Shown: positions 61,668-64,000 of the stretch, one piece after another
Position numbering within the stretch: position 1 is the first letter of the stretch
How the letters are laid out: every line of letters starts with the position of its first letter
From: Vicinamibacterales bacterium
GTDB taxonomy: Bacteria > Acidobacteriota > Vicinamibacteria > Vicinamibacterales > UBA8438
Reading direction: 5' to 3'
DNA: 64,000 nt
Assembly: GCA_958296065.1 (NCBI GenBank)
Contig: CATQHX010000027.1
Coordinates: 1 to 64,000, forward strand
Made by a program: the position numbers and the translations under genes
Notes under the pieces: generated by a model
Database searches by the model: none
The model's input: only the letters and a program-made list of their open reading frames with translations
Told to the model about the DNA's origin: nothing

Positions 61668-61910
61668 ATGGCGGTCGTTGACAAGGTCAAGAGCATCATC
61701 GTCGAGCAGTTGGGCGTCGACGAGGAAGAGGTCACCTCGGACGCGTCGTTCGTGGATGATCTCGGCGCCGATTCGCTCGACACGGTCGAGCTGGTCATGG
61801 CGTTCGAAGAGGAATTCAACCTGGAGATACCCGACGGCGATGCGGAGAAGATCACGCGCGTGAAGGAAGCCGTCGACTACATCGAGTCTCACGCCGGGGA
61901 CGCGAGCTGA
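61668..61910 (+). CDS. acpP: Acyl carrier protein
   Basis: Carries acyl chains on phosphopantetheine. 80 residues with the attachment motif [18 protein letters not shown] (Ser in DSL), and an acidic helix II as usual. ATG 61668 has AGGAGG 7 nt upstream. Its products feed FabZ-LpxA, PlsX and the Fab enzymes in this window. Confidence 0.97.
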   Translation: MAVVDKVKSIIVEQLGVDEEEVTSDASFVDDLGADSLDTVELVMAFEEEFNLEIPDGDAEKITRVKEAVDYIESHAGDAS

Positions 61911-61946
61911 CGTTCGGTTCCTGCCTCGTCCCACCAGGAGCATTCG

Positions 61947-63194
61947 TTGCCAAGTCGCGTTGCAGTCACCGGGGTCGGCCTCGTATCCTCGCTCGGCATC
62001 GGTACCGAAGCCAACTGGGAGGCGTTGCTGGCCGGCCGGAGCGGCATCCGGACCATAACCGCATTCGACGCGTCCCGCTACGCCTCCCGGATTGCCGGCG
62101 AGGTGCCCGACTTCGATCCTCTGCAGTTCCTCTCCAGGAAGGACGTCCGCAAGATGGACGTCTTCATTCAGTACGCGATTGCGGCGTCGGAGTTCGCCCT
62201 GCGGGATGCCGGTCTGCCGACGGAGGGTGGACTGGGTACGGATGTGGGGGTCTTCATCGCCTCGGGCATCGGCGGCTTCAGCACCATCGAGCGGGAGCAC
62301 AAGGCGCTGCTCAGCGGTGGTCCGCGCAAGATCTCGCCGTTCTTCATTCCGTCGGCGATCATCAACCTCGCGGCCGGCCAGGTCTCCATTCGTTTCGGGG
62401 CGAAGGGACCCAACTCGGCGACCTGCACGGCATGCTCGGCGTCCGCGCACGCCATCGGCGACGCCTTCGAGATTATCCGGCGCGGAGACGCGCAGGTCAT
62501 GGTGGCGGGAGGGTCGGAGGCGGCCATCACGCCGATGGGGGTCGGCGGCTTCGCGGCGATGCGCGCACTGTCGACGCGCAACGACGATCCGGAGCGGGCG
62601 TGCCGGCCCTTCGACCGGGACCGGGACGGTTTCATCATGGGCGAGGGGTCGGGCGTCGTCATTCTCGAGGACCTCGAGCGCGCCCGAGCCCGCGGCGCCC
62701 GGATCTACTGCGAGCTGGTTGGTTACGGGATGTCGGCCGACGCCCATCACATGACCGCGCCGTGCGAAGACGGAGCGGGTGCCGTGCGGGTAATGCGAAA
62801 CGCGCTCCGTTCGGCGGGTATCGAGCCGTCCGCGGTCGACTACGTCAACGCCCACGGCACGTCGACGCCGCACAACGACCGAATCGAAACACTGGCCATC
62901 AAGACCTGCTTCGGTGATCACGCGCCCTCACTGGCGATCTCCTCGACGAAGTCGATGACCGGGCACCTGCTCGGCGCAGCAGGGGGCCTCGAGGCGGGTG
63001 TCACCGCGCTGGCCGTCCGCCACCAGGTCGCGCCGCCGACCATCAATCTGGACAACCCGGATCCGGACTGCGATCTCGACTACGTGCCGAATGCGCAACG
63101 TGAGTTGCTCATCGAATATGCGCTCTCGAACTCGTTCGGGTTCGGCGGGACGAACGCCAGCCTTCTGTTCAAGCGCTACCGGTCCGGGTCGTAG
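61947..63194 (+). CDS. fabF: 3-oxoacyl-ACP synthase II
   Basis: Elongating condensing enzyme, 415 residues. Active-site Cys in ATCTACSASAHAIGDAFE, His in NAHGTSTPHND and His in SSTKSMTGHLLGAAGG form the Cys-His-His triad. The start is TTG (61947) with AGGAG upstream, 36 nt after acpP. Ends at TAG; a short GGCGCAGACT remnant (63198-63207) like the arm of the CTAG elements follows. Confidence 0.96.
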   Translation: MPSRVAVTGVGLVSSLGIGTEANWEALLAGRSGIRTITAFDASRYASRIAGEVPDFDPLQFLSRKDVRKMDVFIQYAIAASEFALRDAGLPTEGGLGTDVGVFIASGIGGFSTIEREHKALLSGGPRKISPFFIPSAIINLAAGQVSIRFGAKGPNSATCTACSASAHAIGDAFEIIRRGDAQVMVAGGSEAAITPMGVGGFAAMRALSTRNDDPERACRPFDRDRDGFIMGEGSGVVILEDLERARARGARIYCELVGYGMSADAHHMTAPCEDGAGAVRVMRNALRSAGIEPSAVDYVNAHGTSTPHNDRIETLAIKTCFGDHAPSLAISSTKSMTGHLLGAAGGLEAGVTALAVRHQVAPPTINLDNPDPDCDLDYVPNAQRELLIEYALSNSFGFGGTNASLLFKRYRSGS

Positions 63195-63231
63195 AACGGC
63201 GCAGACTGATAGCGAGAGCGAACAACGCACG

Positions 63232-63999
63232 ATGAAGATTGCCGTTTGCATCAAGCAGGTCGTCACCCGCGACTGGCCGTTGCGCGTGGCGGAGTCCGCT
63301 ACGTGGGTTCGCGACGACGACGCCAGCTTCGAAATGAACGAGCCCGACGCCTATGCGCTCGAGGAGGCGCTACGGCTGAAGGAGCTTCTCGGCGGCGAGG
63401 TCGTCGTCTGTTCCGCCGGTCCGGCACGGGTGAGCCAGGTGATTCGGGAGGCGCTGGCCCGCGGTGCGGACCGTGCCATCCACGTCGAGGGGGAGGCTCT
63501 GGCCGCGGCGGAAGCCGACGCGGTGGCCGCGGCCCTGGCCGGGGCGATGGAAGGCGAGTCGTTCGACCTGGTGTTGACCGGTCTGCAGTCCGACGACCAG
63601 GGGTTCGGCCAGACCGGCGTGGTGCTGGCGGAGCGCCTGGGGCTGCCGCACGCCACCATCATCATGGAGGTCGACGTGGCGGACGACGGCGGCTCCCTGC
63701 GGGTGAAGCGCGAGCTCGAGAGCGGGTGGTTCCAGTGGGTGTCGATGCCGCTGCCCGCCCTGCTCACCATTCAGAGCGGCATCAACCAGCTTCGCTATGC
63801 GACGCTGAGGGGCATCATGGCGGCGAAGCGCAAGGAGATTCTCACCGTGCCGGCCCAGAGCGCGGAAACGGCGGGGCAGCGGATCCTGGAGCTGTACGTG
63901 CCTGAGAAATCGAGCGCTACCCGGTTCATCGACGGCTCGGCGCCGGAGGCGGCGCGGGAGCTCGTGCGTCTCCTGCGAGAAGAAGCGAGGGTGCTGTGA
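63232..63999 (+). CDS. etfB: Electron transfer flavoprotein beta subunit
   Basis: Accepts electrons from acyl-CoA dehydrogenases such as the one at 26041. 255 residues with MKIAVCIKQV, the DAYALEEALRLKE segment, FDLVLTGLQSDDQGFGQTG (AMP/nucleotide site) and the recognition-loop region LPALLTIQSGINQLRYATLRGIMAAKRKE-like sequence (shown here as LPALLTIQSGINQLRYA). The TGA at 63997-63999 ends the window; an ATG starting at 63999 would begin etfA. Confidence 0.95.
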   Translation: MKIAVCIKQVVTRDWPLRVAESATWVRDDDASFEMNEPDAYALEEALRLKELLGGEVVVCSAGPARVSQVIREALARGADRAIHVEGEALAAAEADAVAAALAGAMEGESFDLVLTGLQSDDQGFGQTGVVLAERLGLPHATIIMEVDVADDGGSLRVKRELESGWFQWVSMPLPALLTIQSGINQLRYATLRGIMAAKRKEILTVPAQSAETAGQRILELYVPEKSSATRFIDGSAPEAARELVRLLREEARVL

Positions 64000-64000
64000 T

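Overview
The window is high-GC DNA (roughly two-thirds G+C by eye) from a Gram-negative, diderm bacterium. It encodes BamA, a Skp/OmpH chaperone, a lipoprotein-releasing LolC/LolD pair, lipid A genes (LpxA, LpxI) and a TonB-like protein. Menaquinone comes from a futalosine-type (mqn) cluster, and the dnaK operon carries its own HspR repressor. Together these point, as an inference, to Acidobacteriota, possibly class Vicinamibacteria. It reads as a chromosomal core region: I see no phage, plasmid, IS element, CRISPR, rRNA or tRNA.

Layout. 1-1176: 3' part of a response regulator. 1336-7249: valS-nadC-birA-coaX-hypothetical, mostly stop/start overlapped. 7395-10064 (minus): mobA-argS. 10185-15734: nfeD, slipin, SPOR protein, lnt, then prfB with its programmed +1 frameshift. 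15781-18084 (minus): a class A penicillin-binding protein. 18279-23950: dnaK, a DnaJ with HPG in place of HPD, hspR, a DnaC-like ATPase and hemW. 24015-25417: two paralogous anchored proteins of unknown function with an intrinsic terminator between them. 25479-25979 (minus): a small outer-membrane barrel. 26041-38429: acyl-CoA dehydrogenase, meaB, methylmalonyl-CoA epimerase, mtnP, a PfkB kinase, small membrane proteins, enoyl-CoA hydratase, ribH, nusB, lysS, lolC, lolD. 38520-40964: clpC. 41136-54425: bamA, skp, a fabZ-lpxA fusion, lpxI, a Gfo/Idh/MocA oxidoreductase, then the menaquinone block (an MqnE-like protein, mqnA, mqnC, a deaminase, and UbiA-, UbiX- and UbiE-like enzymes). 54441-57929: tonB-like, a 26-codon membrane peptide gene, miaA, hfq, dgt. 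57986-63999: yceD-rpmF-plsX-fabD-fabG-acpP-fabF and etfB.

Themes. Envelope building (BamA, Skp, Lol, Lpx, Lnt, PBP), fatty acid synthesis, protein quality control (DnaK/DnaJ/HspR, ClpC, slipin/NfeD) and quinone synthesis are packed into long translationally coupled operons.

Most unusual points. (1) NusB and LysS, which are neighbours, both carry long in-frame N-terminal extensions that look like domains from conflict or restriction proteins. (2) An MqnE-like protein sits in the menaquinone cluster but lacks the radical-SAM cysteine motif. (3) A family of palindromic intergenic repeats begins with CTAG, and that CTAG supplies the stop codon of the upstream gene. (4) FabZ and LpxA are fused. 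(5) The DnaJ of the dnaK operon has HPG instead of HPD. (6) BamA has an Asn/Gly-rich repeat linker between POTRA domains.
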